Assembly: GCF_014646255.1 (NCBI RefSeq)
Contig: NZ_BMNC01000002.1
Span: forward strand, 556,140 to 620,139
DNA from: Lentzea pudingi
Lineage (GTDB): Bacteria > Actinomycetota > Actinomycetes > Mycobacteriales > Pseudonocardiaceae
Length of the DNA: 64,000 nt
Direction of reading: 5' to 3'
Positions 1 through 8,394 of this stretch are shown here, piece by piece. Under the pieces are notes generated by a model. That model saw only the letters and a list, made by a program, of their open reading frames with translations. It made no database searches and was not told the DNA's origin. The position numbers were made by a program, and so were the translations under genes. Each line of letters opens with the position of its first letter. Positions within the stretch are counted from its first letter, which is position 1.

Positions 1-986
1 TCGTCATCAACGCGCCCAAGAACAACGCGAAGAACATCTACGTGCAGGGCGTGAAGGTCAACGGCAAGGCGTGGAACAAGACGTCGCTGCCGCACGACGT
101 GCTCGCGGCCGGTGCCACGATCGACTTCGACATGGGCCCGAAGCCGTCCGCCTGGGGCACCGGCGCTGGGGATGTCCCGGACTCGATCACCACGGGTGAC
201 GCGGTCCCGACGCCGTTGCGCGACGTCGCCTCCGGTGTGTCCACCGCTGCTCTGGTAGACAACAACTCCTCGACCTCCGCGGTGGTCCGCTCGTTCGACT
301 TCAAGGCCGCGGACGTGAAGGAGAAGGCGGAGTTCTACACGTTGACCAACGCCAAGACGGGCACGTCACCGTCGGCGTGGGAGCTGAAGGGCTCCTACGA
401 CGGCAAGACATGGTCGACGGTCGACAAGCGTTCCGCCGAGAACTTCCAGTGGCAGCAGTACACGCGCTCGTTCAAGATCGCCTCGCCGGGCCGGTACAAC
501 TTCTACCGGCTGGAGTTCTCCGGCGACGTGACGCTGGCCGAGTTCGAGCTGATGTCGAAGCCGCTGCCGGCCGCCACCACCACGGTGACGGGCACGGTCA
601 ACGGTCCGCTGCAGGTCAAGGGCGTGACCTATGTGGACGGAGCCACGATCAACGGCCCGGTGACGGTCGCGCGCGGCGCGACGCTGTACGTCTTCGGCGG
701 CGAGATCAAGGGCCCGCTGTCCGCGGCGGACGCGGCATCGGTGGTGCTGGTCGGCGCCCGCGTCAACGGCCCGGTGACGGTACACGGCTCCGCCACCGAG
801 GTCGCCCTGGAGAACAGCACGGTCGGTGGCCCTGTGTCACTGACGTCGAACAAGACCAGGTCAGTCGTGGCGGCCACCGCGGTCGGCGGGCCGTTGTCCT
901 GCACGGGCAACAACCCGGCGCCGTCGAACAACGGCTTCGCGAACGACGTGAAAGGTCCGAAGGCAGGACAGTGCGCTGGGCTGTAA
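1..986 (+). CDS. GH92-type alpha-mannosidase, C-terminal part (5' end outside window)
   Basis: The open frame enters at position 3 and ends at TAA 984-986. The first translated part matches the C-terminal beta-sandwich of secreted GH92 alpha-1,2-mannosidases: an APKN..NIYVQ stretch, then VNGKAWNKTSL, then a DFDMGPKPSAWG motif. A region that looks like an F5/8-type (discoidin) carbohydrate-binding domain follows (FYTLTNAK, SAWELKGSYDGKTW, FYRLEF). The last 110 residues are a run of short repeats with a V/I-N/K/G-GPV/L core, resembling a beta-helix stalk. GH92 enzymes cleave alpha-mannosides of glycans outside the cell. The signal peptide and catalytic domain lie outside the window, so the enzyme activity is inferred from family resemblance only. 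A strong terminator follows. Confidence 0.75.
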   Translation, partial: VINAPKNNAKNIYVQGVKVNGKAWNKTSLPHDVLAAGATIDFDMGPKPSAWGTGAGDVPDSITTGDAVPTPLRDVASGVSTAALVDNNSSTSAVVRSFDFKAADVKEKAEFYTLTNAKTGTSPSAWELKGSYDGKTWSTVDKRSAENFQWQQYTRSFKIASPGRYNFYRLEFSGDVTLAEFELMSKPLPAATTTVTGTVNGPLQVKGVTYVDGATINGPVTVARGATLYVFGGEIKGPLSAADAASVVLVGARVNGPVTVHGSATEVALENSTVGGPVSLTSNKTRSVVAATAVGGPLSCTGNNPAPSNNGFANDVKGPKAGQCAGL

Positions 987-1011
987 CGCCTAACTGATCC
1001 TTGTGCTCACC

Positions 1012-1048
1012 GGAAAGGCCGCGTTCCGTCACGGAGCGCGGCCTTTCC
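1012..1048 (+). terminator. Hairpin terminator after GH92 gene
   Basis: Arms GGAAAGGCCGCG and CGCGGCCTTTCC pair around a short loop about 25 bases after the GH92 stop codon. There is no T-tract, as is common for actinobacterial terminators. The hairpin could act on either strand. Positions 1049-1248 show nothing else recognisable. Confidence 0.75.
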
Positions 1049-1248
1049 CGTTCACCTGAAAGGATCTATCCCCATCAGACATACTCCGATGAGATCGTGG
1101 CTATTCACGCTTGGTGTCTGGGGAGGCTGTTGTGGTGCCGTTCGAACGAGGCCGTGTGCGGGTCGTCGTGCCACAACCCCGTGAGCCGCTCGTTCCGTCA
1201 CGAACGGGAACGCAGTCCACTAAGGACGCGATCCGCGACCTGCCCCGC

Positions 1249-2157
1249 TCACCAGCTGAGCTCCCGGCACCGCTGCGCTGACGAGCCGCCCTCGACCTGC
1301 AACGTGGCGTGCTCGATGTGGTACTTGGTGGCCAGCAACGCCTGCGCCTCCTTGAGCACGACCGCGTGATCGGCGTCCTCAGCCGTCGCGAGGTGCGCCG
1401 AACACACCTCCATGCCGCTGGTGAGCGTCCACACGTGCAGGTCGTGCGCCTCGGTGACCCCGGGAATCCCGGTGAGAGCGCTCTGCATCTCCGTCACGTC
1501 GAGCCGCTCCGGCGCGTGCTGGAACAGGATGTGCAGCGCGTTCTTGGCGAGGCTGTACGTCCGCGGCAACACCCAGACACCGATCAGCACACCCATGATC
1601 GGATCCGCGTACTTCCAGCCGGTAGTGATCGTGACGATCGCCGAGATGAGCACACCCACCGACCCGATCAAGTCGGCCAGCACCTCAAGGTAGGCGCCCT
1701 TGACGTTGATGCTGTCCTTCGCACCCTCCTTGAGGACGCTGAAGGACACGAGGTTCGCCGCAAGCCCGGCCGCAGCGGCGACGAGAACGGGCCACCCAGG
1801 CACACTGGGCGGATCCTGGAAGCGCCCGACGGCCTCCCAGATCACGTACCCGGCCACCCCGAAGAGGAGCACGGCGTTGGCCAGCGCGGCCAGCACCTCG
1901 GCCCGGTAGAAGCCGAACGTGCGGTTCTTCCCGGCCCTAGCCCGCTGCGCGACCATGATCGCGGCCAAGGCCATGCCCACCCCGAGCACGTCGGTCAGCA
2001 TGTGCGCGGCATCGGAGATCAGGGCGAGCGAGGACGTCGCGAACCCGACAACGAACTCCACCACCATGAAGACCGCACCGATGCCGAACGCGATCCACAG
2101 CTTGCCGACGTGCTGCCCGCTCGCGCTCGCCGATCCGTGCCCATGCCCGTGACCCAT
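1249..2157 (-). CDS. Cation diffusion facilitator (CDF) metal exporter
   Basis: This is a CzcD-type metal/proton antiporter of about 302 residues. It has a histidine-rich N-terminus (MGHGHGHG), six predicted membrane helices, the metal-site motif ISDAAHMLTD in helix 2 and the paired motif EVLADLIGS in helix 5. The cytoplasmic C-terminal ferredoxin-like domain has the usual HDLHVWTL signature. The family exports Zn, Co or Cd from the cytoplasm; the exact metal cannot be told. I chose the ATG at 2157, just before the histidine run; an upstream ATG at 2169 is also possible. The gene is convergent with the GH92 gene and sits just outside the tRNA integration site, so it is likely chromosomal backbone. 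Confidence 0.9.
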   Translation of the reverse strand: MGHGHGHGSASASGQHVGKLWIAFGIGAVFMVVEFVVGFATSSLALISDAAHMLTDVLGVGMALAAIMVAQRARAGKNRTFGFYRAEVLAALANAVLLFGVAGYVIWEAVGRFQDPPSVPGWPVLVAAAAGLAANLVSFSVLKEGAKDSINVKGAYLEVLADLIGSVGVLISAIVTITTGWKYADPIMGVLIGVWVLPRTYSLAKNALHILFQHAPERLDVTEMQSALTGIPGVTEAHDLHVWTLTSGMEVCSAHLATAEDADHAVVLKEAQALLATKYHIEHATLQVEGGSSAQRCRELSW

Positions 2158-2301
2158 GCTTCGGAACATATAGCGACATGCGCATGAGTGCAATCCGGGG
2201 TATTCCTCGTCACGGCATCGGGTGATGGAGGCCACGCTCCGTACGAATCGGGGGTAGGTGCGAAACGCGGTGGCGTGGGTGCGCTAGGATCTTCCACGTA
2301 G

Positions 2302-4218
2302 CTACGGCCCCCGTAGCTCAGGGGATAGAGCACCGCCCTCCGGAGGCGGGAGCGCAGGTTCGAATCCTGCCGGGGGCACCACGCAGACCTGCTCACTACG
2401 AGCAGAGCGTTGCTTCGGAAGGGCCGCAACCGCCTCGGTTGCGGCCCTTCCTGCTGCTAGGACCGTGTCTCCGGTCAGGGTGATGCGACACACCGCAGTC
2501 CTCGTTTCGTAGTCGTAGTGGATCTCTAGCCGAAGCGCCTCGAACAGCGGTCGCGACACCTCGTCGGGCAGGAGGTCGAGGTCGACCCCGGCAATGGGCA
2601 GGTAGTCGAGCAGCTCGGGATTCACGGCCTCACGAACCTGGACCTCGATGGCTTCCAGCTGCTCCTCCAGCCGGGTTCGTTCGGCCTGGAGTTCGACGCG
2701 CCGGTTGTTCACGTCCCGCACGAACTCGTCGGTCACGTCAGCGGCGACCTCCAGGGTGCGAAGCAGGTTGGTCGACCTGCTTCGGTTCTCACGGAGCGCT
2801 CGCTCGATCGCCGCGATCCGGTCCGCGCGTTCCTTCGTGGCGGCCTGCTCCTGGTCGGCTCGGCCCGCGGCGAACAGGCTGCGGCGGTACGGGCCGAAGA
2901 CTTCGTGCGCCAAGAACTTGTTGACGCCGATCAGCAGCTCGTCCTCACGTACGCGAAACATCGGCGGGTGCCCGTCTGGCCGGTACGCCTTTTTGGGCTG
3001 GCAGCCGTAGTAGACGGTCCCGGCGTGGTTGGCGTTGCCGAACAGCCGCCGGTGGCAGTGCACGCAGGACGTGTAGCTGCGCAGGCGGTAGACCCGCTTC
3101 GACTCCGGAGCGGGGTTCAAACCGGGCTTCGTTCGCGACCGTTCACGCCGAGCTGACACCTGCTGCGCCTGAACGAACGTCTCCAGGCTGATGAGCGCCT
3201 CGTGCGTGGGCTCGACCGACCAGACCCATTCGGAGACCGGGTTGACCTTGTTCTTGCCCGCACCCTTACGCGCCCGGCGGTTCCAGACCATGTGTCCCGT
3301 GTACTTCGGGTTCGTCAGGATGTCCCGCACGCTGGAGTACGTCCAGAACCCGACCGCCCGGTCCGGCTCGACCGGAGTCGGCGGCGGGTTGAGCGCGAGG
3401 TCCTCGTTGAGCCGATCCGCGATGGCCTGGTAGCCCAGCCGCTCGGTGGTGCGCCACTGGAACTGCCGCTGGACGCAAGGCCCCTCGATGGGGTGCATCA
3501 GCAGCCGGGTCTTCTTGATGCCCTTGGCTCGCTTGGCCGGGACCGGGTGCGGCACGGGATCGGCCCGGAAGCCGTAGCAAGCCTTGCCGACGTTGTAGCC
3601 CTGCTGGGTGTGGGTCTCGAAACCGTCCCAGCTCTTTTCGAGCATCTCCAGCACGTACCACTCGGTGACGCCCTGCTTGACGCGCCGAGTCAGCACTTGC
3701 GTAGCGGTCTTCGCCCGGCGACCGACGTCACCGAGCTGGAACGGTTCGTCCGCCGCGATCAGCCGCACACCGAGCTGCTCAAGGCGACGCTCGATCTCGT
3801 TGGAGATGTACGCCCGCCGGCCGACCCGCCCGATCTCCTCGCAGATGACGACGTCGAACCGGCGGTCCGGCCGAGCCGCTTCCTCAAGGAGGTCGTGGAT
3901 GCCACCATCGCGCGGCACCGGGATCTCGAACATCTCGTGCGCACGACTTTGGCCGCGCGCGGCGAGGTCCTTCCGGCCCGACTCGATGTCGTAGAAGTGC
4001 GCGACTATGACCGCGTTGTCCGGCAGCGCGCGGTGGCACCCGTTGAGCTGCCGCGGGATGGAGAGTGTCGGGTCCTGCTGGTCGTACGTGGACGTTCGAG
4101 CAGCGAACGCAACCCGGATGAGCCCGTTGTCGGCACGGACCGCAGGGCCCGACAACGGGTGCTCGCGATCTACTCGTCGCGGCCCCGCCCACTCTTGGAT
4201 CGCTGCTGGGCTACCCAC
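2302..4218 (-). CDS. Large serine recombinase (integrase) of element A
   Basis: The protein has 638 residues in the usual large-serine-integrase order. An N-terminal resolvase domain carries the catalytic serine in the ARTSTYDQ motif (Ser43) and SIPRQL. The recombinase domain follows at about 210-330. A zinc ribbon (CVHC...YYGC) comes next, then a long coiled coil at about 470-540. It catalyses site-specific integration and excision between attP and attB. The last residues (VVPPAGFEPALPPPEGG) are translated from the antisense strand of tRNA-Arg and the stop lies beyond the tRNA, so this tail exists only in the integrated state. Start: ATG 4218 overlaps the small upstream gene; a start nearer 4140-4155 would remove the overlap. 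All catalytic features look intact. Confidence 0.93.
   Translation of the reverse strand: MGSPAAIQEWAGPRRVDREHPLSGPAVRADNGLIRVAFAARTSTYDQQDPTLSIPRQLNGCHRALPDNAVIVAHFYDIESGRKDLAARGQSRAHEMFEIPVPRDGGIHDLLEEAARPDRRFDVVICEEIGRVGRRAYISNEIERRLEQLGVRLIAADEPFQLGDVGRRAKTATQVLTRRVKQGVTEWYVLEMLEKSWDGFETHTQQGYNVGKACYGFRADPVPHPVPAKRAKGIKKTRLLMHPIEGPCVQRQFQWRTTERLGYQAIADRLNEDLALNPPPTPVEPDRAVGFWTYSSVRDILTNPKYTGHMVWNRRARKGAGKNKVNPVSEWVWSVEPTHEALISLETFVQAQQVSARRERSRTKPGLNPAPESKRVYRLRSYTSCVHCHRRLFGNANHAGTVYYGCQPKKAYRPDGHPPMFRVREDELLIGVNKFLAHEVFGPYRRSLFAAGRADQEQAATKERADRIAAIERALRENRSRSTNLLRTLEVAADVTDEFVRDVNNRRVELQAERTRLEEQLEAIEVQVREAVNPELLDYLPIAGVDLDLLPDEVSRPLFEALRLEIHYDYETRTAVCRITLTGDTVLAAGRAATEAVAALPKQRSARSEQVCVVPPAGFEPALPPPEGGALSPELRGP
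2307..2381 (+). tRNA. tRNA-Arg(CCG), integration target
   Basis: A full cloverleaf can be drawn: acceptor GCCCCCG/CGGGGGC, D-stem GCTC/GAGC, anticodon stem CCGCC/GGCGG around loop CTCCGGA (anticodon CCG, reading CGG), and T-arm GCAGG-TTCGAAT-CCTGC. Discriminator A and an encoded CCA follow (2378-2381). Its 3' 16 bases occur again at 41449-41464 and all but the first two at 25623-25636. The gene is intact in the integrated state. It lies wholly inside the antisense reading frame of the adjacent serine recombinase. Confidence 0.97.
2366..2381 (+). other. att1: left attachment site of element A
   Basis: CCTGCCGGGGGCACCA is the tRNA 3' end and forms the crossover core. To its right, 2375-2396 (ending in GCAGACCTGCTCAC) is the exact reverse complement of 25600-25621, left of att2. 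These would be the two arms of the element's attP. Sequence left of the core belongs to the tRNA (attB half) and sequence right of it to the element. Confidence 0.85.
2417..2451 (+). terminator. Perfect 16-bp hairpin inside the recombinase 3' end; candidate replacement terminator for the tRNA
   Basis: GGAAGGGCCGCAACCG and CGGTTGCGGCCCTTCC pair perfectly around CCT, 36 bases after the tRNA CCA. On the other strand it encodes part of the recombinase C-terminus. There is no strong T-tract. Because integration separates the tRNA from its original downstream DNA, this hairpin is placed to end tRNA transcription in the integrated state (inference). Confidence 0.6.
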
Positions 4219-4355
4219 GCAGCCACCTCCCGCAGAACTCGTACCTGCTCGCGGCGAAGCGCTGGAACCTCACGCTCGTCCGCCAGCCGGATCTCGAACT
4301 CGAACCTGACCGGCGAGGCGCTGTTCGGGACCTCTCGCGACGGCTTAGCCATCAC
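4170..4355 (-). CDS. Small charged protein upstream of the integrase
   Basis: This predicted protein of 60-61 residues is rich in Arg, Glu and Ala (MAKPSREVPNSASPVRFEF start), with a helical C-terminal half. It overlaps the annotated integrase start by 49 bases, which suggests translational coupling. Small genes in this position can encode recombination directionality factors or antitoxin-like regulators. No domain is recognisable, so either role is only a guess. Start is ATG 4355 or the adjacent ATG 4352. Confidence 0.5.
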   Translation of the reverse strand: MMAKPSREVPNSASPVRFEFEIRLADEREVPALRREQVRVLREVAAWVAQQRSKSGRGRDE

Positions 4356-4508
4356 GATGCCCGGTCGTCAACCTCAAAACTGAAGGTATCACCTTCATAT
4401 TCAAGCCATCACCTCGACTTGGCAGCTTTCGCCTAGAGGGAGTACCTGCTGGGCGGCAACACACCCCACCGCGCCCGCGGCTCAACGTCCGCGATCGGAG
4501 AAACTGCC

Positions 4509-4808
4509 GTGAACACGACGGCGCTCACGCGGGCGCGAACGGCTCGCAACGAAGGGCGTGAGGGAGTGCAGATCCGCTGGCAGCTCCGGCAGGTCATGGC
4601 TACGCGCGAGATCTGGAAGGGCGCGGACCTGATTCGCCTGTTGCAGGAGCGCGCCGGCTTTGAGATCTCCTCCGCGTCGATGTCCGCTCTGCTCAACCAC
4701 CAGCCGAGCCAAGTGAAGTGGGAGACGCTGCAAGCCCTGTGCACCGCCTTGAGGTGTACGCCGAACGAACTGTTCGGCGTGGACGCTCCGGTGCCCACGA
4801 GTAAGTGA
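4509..4808 (+). CDS. XRE/Cro-type helix-turn-helix regulator
   Basis: This 99-residue protein matches the HTH_26 form of Cro/CI DNA-binding proteins: IRWQLRQVMATREIWKGADL, then the recognition region SASMSALLNHQPSQVKWETL, then the typical ending LCTALRCTPNELFGVD. The GTG at 4509 follows a GGAGAAA ribosome binding site. It is divergent from the integrase and is the natural candidate repressor of integrase or excision genes. A 100-base gap separates it from the next gene on the same strand. Confidence 0.85.
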   Translation: MNTTALTRARTARNEGREGVQIRWQLRQVMATREIWKGADLIRLLQERAGFEISSASMSALLNHQPSQVKWETLQALCTALRCTPNELFGVDAPVPTSK

Positions 4809-4877
4809 CCTGACCGCACCACCGCCGCAGGCGTGTTGGTCGGTGGCAGGTAGACGCGCCGGTGCTTTCATGACCGG

Positions 4878-5333
4878 ATGACGGTCGCTTCCTTCGTGAT
4901 CTCGTGTCTCGCAGCGCTCTTCGCCTTGGGTGCGGTGTGGTACGCCCGCGGACAGAAGATGGCCGCGGAGAAGTCCGCCTTGGAAGCGAAGCGCTCCGCA
5001 GACTCGGCCGCCGAGATGGCCAGGATCGAGCAGGAACGGCGAGCAGACGAAGTGGCCGACGCCGAGAAGCTTCGAGTCCGGTTCAGCCTCGTCCACCACA
5101 ACAACGCCGCGTACGTGCTGAGCAACGACGGAACCGACAGCGCCTACGGAGTACATGTCGACGGCCAACGTCTGGTGGCACGTGGCGAGACCGAGTTCGA
5201 AGTCTTCCCGGCCGGGGATGCGCGCAAGTACATCCTGTCCAAGGCCATGGGAAGGCCCGACCACATCATCGTCACCTGGCACACCCGGCCGGACCGAACT
5301 GACGCGGCGAATTCAGCGAAGTTCTACATCTAG
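4878..5333 (+). CDS. Single-pass membrane protein with coiled coil, unknown function
   Basis: This 151-residue protein has one N-terminal membrane helix (FVISCLAALFALGAVWYA), a charged coiled coil at about 25-65 (EKSALEAKRSADSAAEMARI) and a compact C-terminal domain likely to be beta-rich (VRFSLVHHNNAAYVLSNDG). Similar small membrane-anchored proteins are frequent in actinobacterial mobile elements, but no function is assigned. It is followed by an inverted repeat shared with the convergent methyltransferase gene. Confidence 0.7.
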   Translation: MTVASFVISCLAALFALGAVWYARGQKMAAEKSALEAKRSADSAAEMARIEQERRADEVADAEKLRVRFSLVHHNNAAYVLSNDGTDSAYGVHVDGQRLVARGETEFEVFPAGDARKYILSKAMGRPDHIIVTWHTRPDRTDAANSAKFYI

Positions 5334-5362
5334 CCGCGACAGACAACCTCGGCCTGTCCACA

Positions 5363-5400
5363 GACTTGTCCACAATCGGTGGCGCGACGGTGGACAAGTC
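5363..5400. terminator. Inverted repeat between convergent genes
   Basis: GACTTGTCCAC and GTGGACAAGTC form 11-bp perfect arms with a 16-base spacer between the convergent genes ending at 5333 and 5421. It is best read as a bidirectional terminator. A protein-binding or transfer-origin role is possible because it lies on a conjugative-type element. Confidence 0.5.
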
Positions 5401-5420
5401 TTCACCGCAGGACCGCGTGG

Positions 5421-6260
5421 TCACGCCGCTCGCCTCCAGCCGCGAGCGTCGATATCGCAGACCGCCTCGACAGCGAGCTCGGCGTCGTTCGAGAGCTGGA
5501 AGACGAACACCTCGTCATGGGCCACGAGCGACACCCGCGAGTTGGCAGACCTTCGACGTTCAGCAAGAGATGCTCGAGTGCGCAGGCGCTCACCGCGCAG
5601 GTCCGCGGTGAGCGCGACACACCTGTCGATCAGCGCCAGCCCAGCCGCCGTGCCGACCGCGTCGAGCTGGCTGGCCAGGTCCACGAGGGCGCCGTCCGAG
5701 CACCGCTTCGGTCGCGCGACGACAACGACGTACCCACCTTGGCGCACGAGCGGTTCGCAGCAACGCAATGCCGTGGCGAGCTCGGCCAGAGCAGACTCGT
5801 CCGGGTCGTGGTCCGAGCCGGACAGGCGCCTCGACGGGGTCCGGAGCGCGGTCAGAACCAGTCCGACCTGACCGATCAGACCGGCGGCCCGGACGGTCGC
5901 GAGAACCGTCGGACGGGCGTCGAGAACGGATCCGTCACGCCAGGCCCCCATGGACTTGGCTGCGGTGACGTTGGCTCGCGCGAGTGGCCACCATCGATTG
6001 CTGCTGGTGAGTCCGACTGCGTGGCGCCCTGCGCGGAGCGCCTCGGTCAGCACGGTGCCGGCGCCGCAGTTCGGATCCAGCACAAGGTCACCGGGGCGGG
6101 TGTACGTCGCGATCGTGTGAGCAGCGACTGCAGGTGGCACTCGTTCGGTGTCGGTCTCTGTACCGGGCACGCAGGCTGCCGCACGCACCTGCGTGAGCGC
6201 GTCATGCTGCCCGGTCGGCCAGACCGACAGCGGAACCACAAGGCGGTCAGGCATCGGCAC
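5421..6260 (-). CDS. SAM-dependent (DNA) methyltransferase-like protein
   Basis: This 279-residue protein has a Rossmann SAM-binding motif, DLVLDPNCGAGTVLTEALR, preceded by a helix ending in IATYTRPG, as in N4/N6 DNA methylases of the beta group. The usual catalytic (D/N/S)PP(Y/F) motif is not evident. The protein ends in VSLVAHDEVFVFQL, a pattern shared with the upstream paralogue. It overlaps that gene by 14 bases, so the two are co-transcribed and probably act together. It may modify element DNA or be a degenerate binding subunit. The target base cannot be told. Confidence 0.65.
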   Translation of the reverse strand: MPMPDRLVVPLSVWPTGQHDALTQVRAAACVPGTETDTERVPPAVAAHTIATYTRPGDLVLDPNCGAGTVLTEALRAGRHAVGLTSSNRWWPLARANVTAAKSMGAWRDGSVLDARPTVLATVRAAGLIGQVGLVLTALRTPSRRLSGSDHDPDESALAELATALRCCEPLVRQGGYVVVVARPKRCSDGALVDLASQLDAVGTAAGLALIDRCVALTADLRGERLRTRASLAERRRSANSRVSLVAHDEVFVFQLSNDAELAVEAVCDIDARGWRRAA

Positions 6261-7152
6261 TCACCTCGCCGTCGGCGACCGACTGGCGGGCGAACACGAA
6301 GAGGTCCTCGTGTACCCGTACATGCCGAATAGGTGTCGTGGGTGGCCTTGTCGAAGTACGTGCACTGACATTGCCGAACGGCGGCATCACCACGAGCGCG
6401 CCATCACGAACGGGCGAGCGCAGCAGGGCGATTCGGTCGCGGTAGAGCAGCCCCGCAGAGTCAGCGGCTCGCACCAACGAGCTGGCCGGGTCGGCGAGTC
6501 GATGGCTCGCCCTGTCGCCGTGGGTGAGCACGGCGAGGACGCCGGAGGGGCTGAGCACACAACTCCAATCGGTAGGCCGAAACCAGCTGAGCGTGCGCGG
6601 GTCTGCTGCCGCGACGACGAGGTCGTACCGGTCCGGACCGAGGCCCCGCCGAGACCCATCCACGCCGGACTCGGCGGGCGTCGGCAGTCCGGCGAGTCCA
6701 TCAGAGGTCGGACTGTCGACGGACGCTCCCAGTCCGTGTCCGGACTCTGCGCTGAGTCGCTCGTCCTCTTCGGAACGCGCGACGACCGTCTGCGTCTGAA
6801 CGCCGCGACCGAGTCGGACGACGGTCCAAGCGGCCTCGCGCAGTCCCGCGTACGCACCGGACCGACACGGCTCCGCAGGTTCGAGCAGAAGAACCCGTTG
6901 GCCGGGTCGGGTGTACGTGGTGACGGCCTTCACGACGGCGGTCAGCAGCCAGCCGGCGAGCAGGCCGGTGCCTTCGCCGAAGTCGTCTTGGGCGCATGGC
7001 CAGACGGTGCTCGGGCGTCCCTGCACCGGGCTGCGACGCGCAAGCCGCGTTCGCGATGTTCGACGCCCCCGGAACCGTGTGGTCGAGGGGCGCTGGTCAC
7101 CGGGCTTCTCTGAGTCACCTTCAGCGGAACCGTTGCTGCATGCCGGGGTCAT
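6247..7152 (-). CDS. Degenerate methyltransferase-like partner protein
   Basis: This 301-residue protein starts with ATG 7152 after a strong GAGGAGAAA ribosome binding site. Its core resembles the downstream methyltransferase (TTYTRPGQRVLLLEP in place of the GxG loop, then YDLVVAAADP, and a shared ending VRVHEDLFVFARQ). The glycine-rich SAM loop is lost, so it is probably catalytically inactive, perhaps a partner subunit. The overlap with the downstream gene implies one operon transcribed away from the conjugation module. Confidence 0.6.
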   Translation of the reverse strand: MTPACSNGSAEGDSEKPGDQRPSTTRFRGRRTSRTRLARRSPVQGRPSTVWPCAQDDFGEGTGLLAGWLLTAVVKAVTTYTRPGQRVLLLEPAEPCRSGAYAGLREAAWTVVRLGRGVQTQTVVARSEEDERLSAESGHGLGASVDSPTSDGLAGLPTPAESGVDGSRRGLGPDRYDLVVAAADPRTLSWFRPTDWSCVLSPSGVLAVLTHGDRASHRLADPASSLVRAADSAGLLYRDRIALLRSPVRDGALVVMPPFGNVSARTSTRPPTTPIRHVRVHEDLFVFARQSVADGEVSADA

Positions 7153-7480
7153 CGCGTTTCTCCTCAGCCGGATATCGCCGTAACTGCTGACACCTCTTAA
7201 CTCCGAATTTCACGCGATTTTTGGACAAGCGCTTCCGTCGCCGCCGACGCGCTCCAGCACCACTGGACCAGCACTTAGTTCCTACTAAATCGCAGCTCAG
7301 ACGCCCGACTCAGCTGCGGACGAGCGCGCCACCGCCGCACCAGAACACTGGACATAGCAGTCCATTAGTAAGCGGCCGAGAATTTCTAGTCGCCACCTAG
7401 TAGCAGGTCGATATTTCCTTGGTATCGCCTGAGGCTTCCTGGCGTCGTTGCTTTCGCTTCGACACCACAGGAGACCTGAA
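7153..7480. promoter_or_regulatory. Divergent control region, candidate oriT or promoters
   Basis: These 328 bases separate the divergent methyltransferase operon and the conjugation-type module. They are clearly less GC-rich than the flanks, with several TAGT/ACTA-rich stretches near 7275-7290 and 7360-7400. No gene is supported. Divergent promoters must lie here, and the location beside transfer-type genes makes it a candidate transfer origin. No nick-site motif was recognised. Confidence 0.35.
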
Positions 7481-8394
7481 ATGGCTACGAACTCACTGGA
7501 CATCGCGAGGGACGCGTTCAACTGGCTGGTCACCGGACCGCACCCGGTCTCGCTGAACGGCAAGCCCTTCGCGGGGCTTCCGAACCGGGACATCTCGTTG
7601 GACGAGTGCGGGACCGGCTGCTGGCGCGGCGCTGTTCGCAGGCGACGCGGGACGCGGTGTGGGCGCACCTGGTGCTGCGTTCCCGAACCGAAGGAGCGAC
7701 GTGGACCGTCGCGGCCGTGGGGGTCGCGCTGCCCGCGTTGACCTCGGTCGCGGCCACGCTCTCGGACCGGTTCGCCGGCGATCCGGCCGACGTCCACGCC
7801 GAGGTACTGCGTGGCTTCCTCGCCGCATTGTCGACCGTCGATCTGCGTCCACCGCGGATCATTCTGCGGCTGCGCTGGGCCGCCTGCCGGTCGGGGTACC
7901 ACGCGCTGTCCGAGGCGTTGTCGAGTCCGACTCCGATCGCGCCGGGTTTCCGATCGACGCCTCCGCACGCACCTTGGGGACACCCCGATCTGGTGCTCGC
8001 CCGCGCGGTCGCGGACGGAGTCCTGACCCAGACCGAGGCCGCGCTGATCGGTGCGACTCGACTGGAGAACGTGTCCGTCGCGGATTGGGCAGCGGCGCAC
8101 GAACTCAGCGAGTGGGCGGTCTACAAGACCCGCAAGCGTGCCGAACTCCGGCTGGTCGACTACCTGCGCGAGGCCATTGCCGAGGCCGATCCGACCGACA
8201 CGTTGACGGACCAGGTGGCCGCCGCAGTCGCTCTCTCGCAGCCGACCTCTGCACCCTCAGTGGCCACCAGTGAGTCCGACTCGAAGCGGCCAGTTCATGG
8301 TCACGTGTCCAAATCGGACGCGAATTCCGGAGTTCAGGGCTGCGGGACACACCCGCACGCAGCCCAGCCTTCGGAGGGGTCCCAATGCGCCTGA
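7481..8394 (+). pseudogene. DNA-binding/sigma-like protein of the transfer module, frameshifted
   Basis: ATG 7481 has a good ribosome binding site (CAGGAGA) and opens MATNSLDIARDAFNWLVTG...LPNRDISLDE. Near 7605 the natural continuation VRDRLLARRCSQATRDAVWAHL moves to the -1 frame (GTG 7606) and runs to 8394. The reading GACGAG-TGCGGG in place of GACGAG-GTGCGGG indicates loss of one G. The restored product is about 300 residues. Its middle part has helix-turn-helix character (TQTEAALIGATRLENVSVADWAAAHELSEWAVYKTRKRAEL), similar to the end of sigma-like proteins that precede T4SS genes in actinobacterial elements. It could be a true mutation or a base-call error. The stop overlaps the next start. 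Confidence 0.6.

Noticed and set aside
2302..2381. Recombinase C-terminal PPAGFEPA sequence as a functional protein domain
   Set aside because: It is antisense tRNA-Arg sequence; it appears only because the element is inserted there. It is reported as an integration effect, not as a domain.
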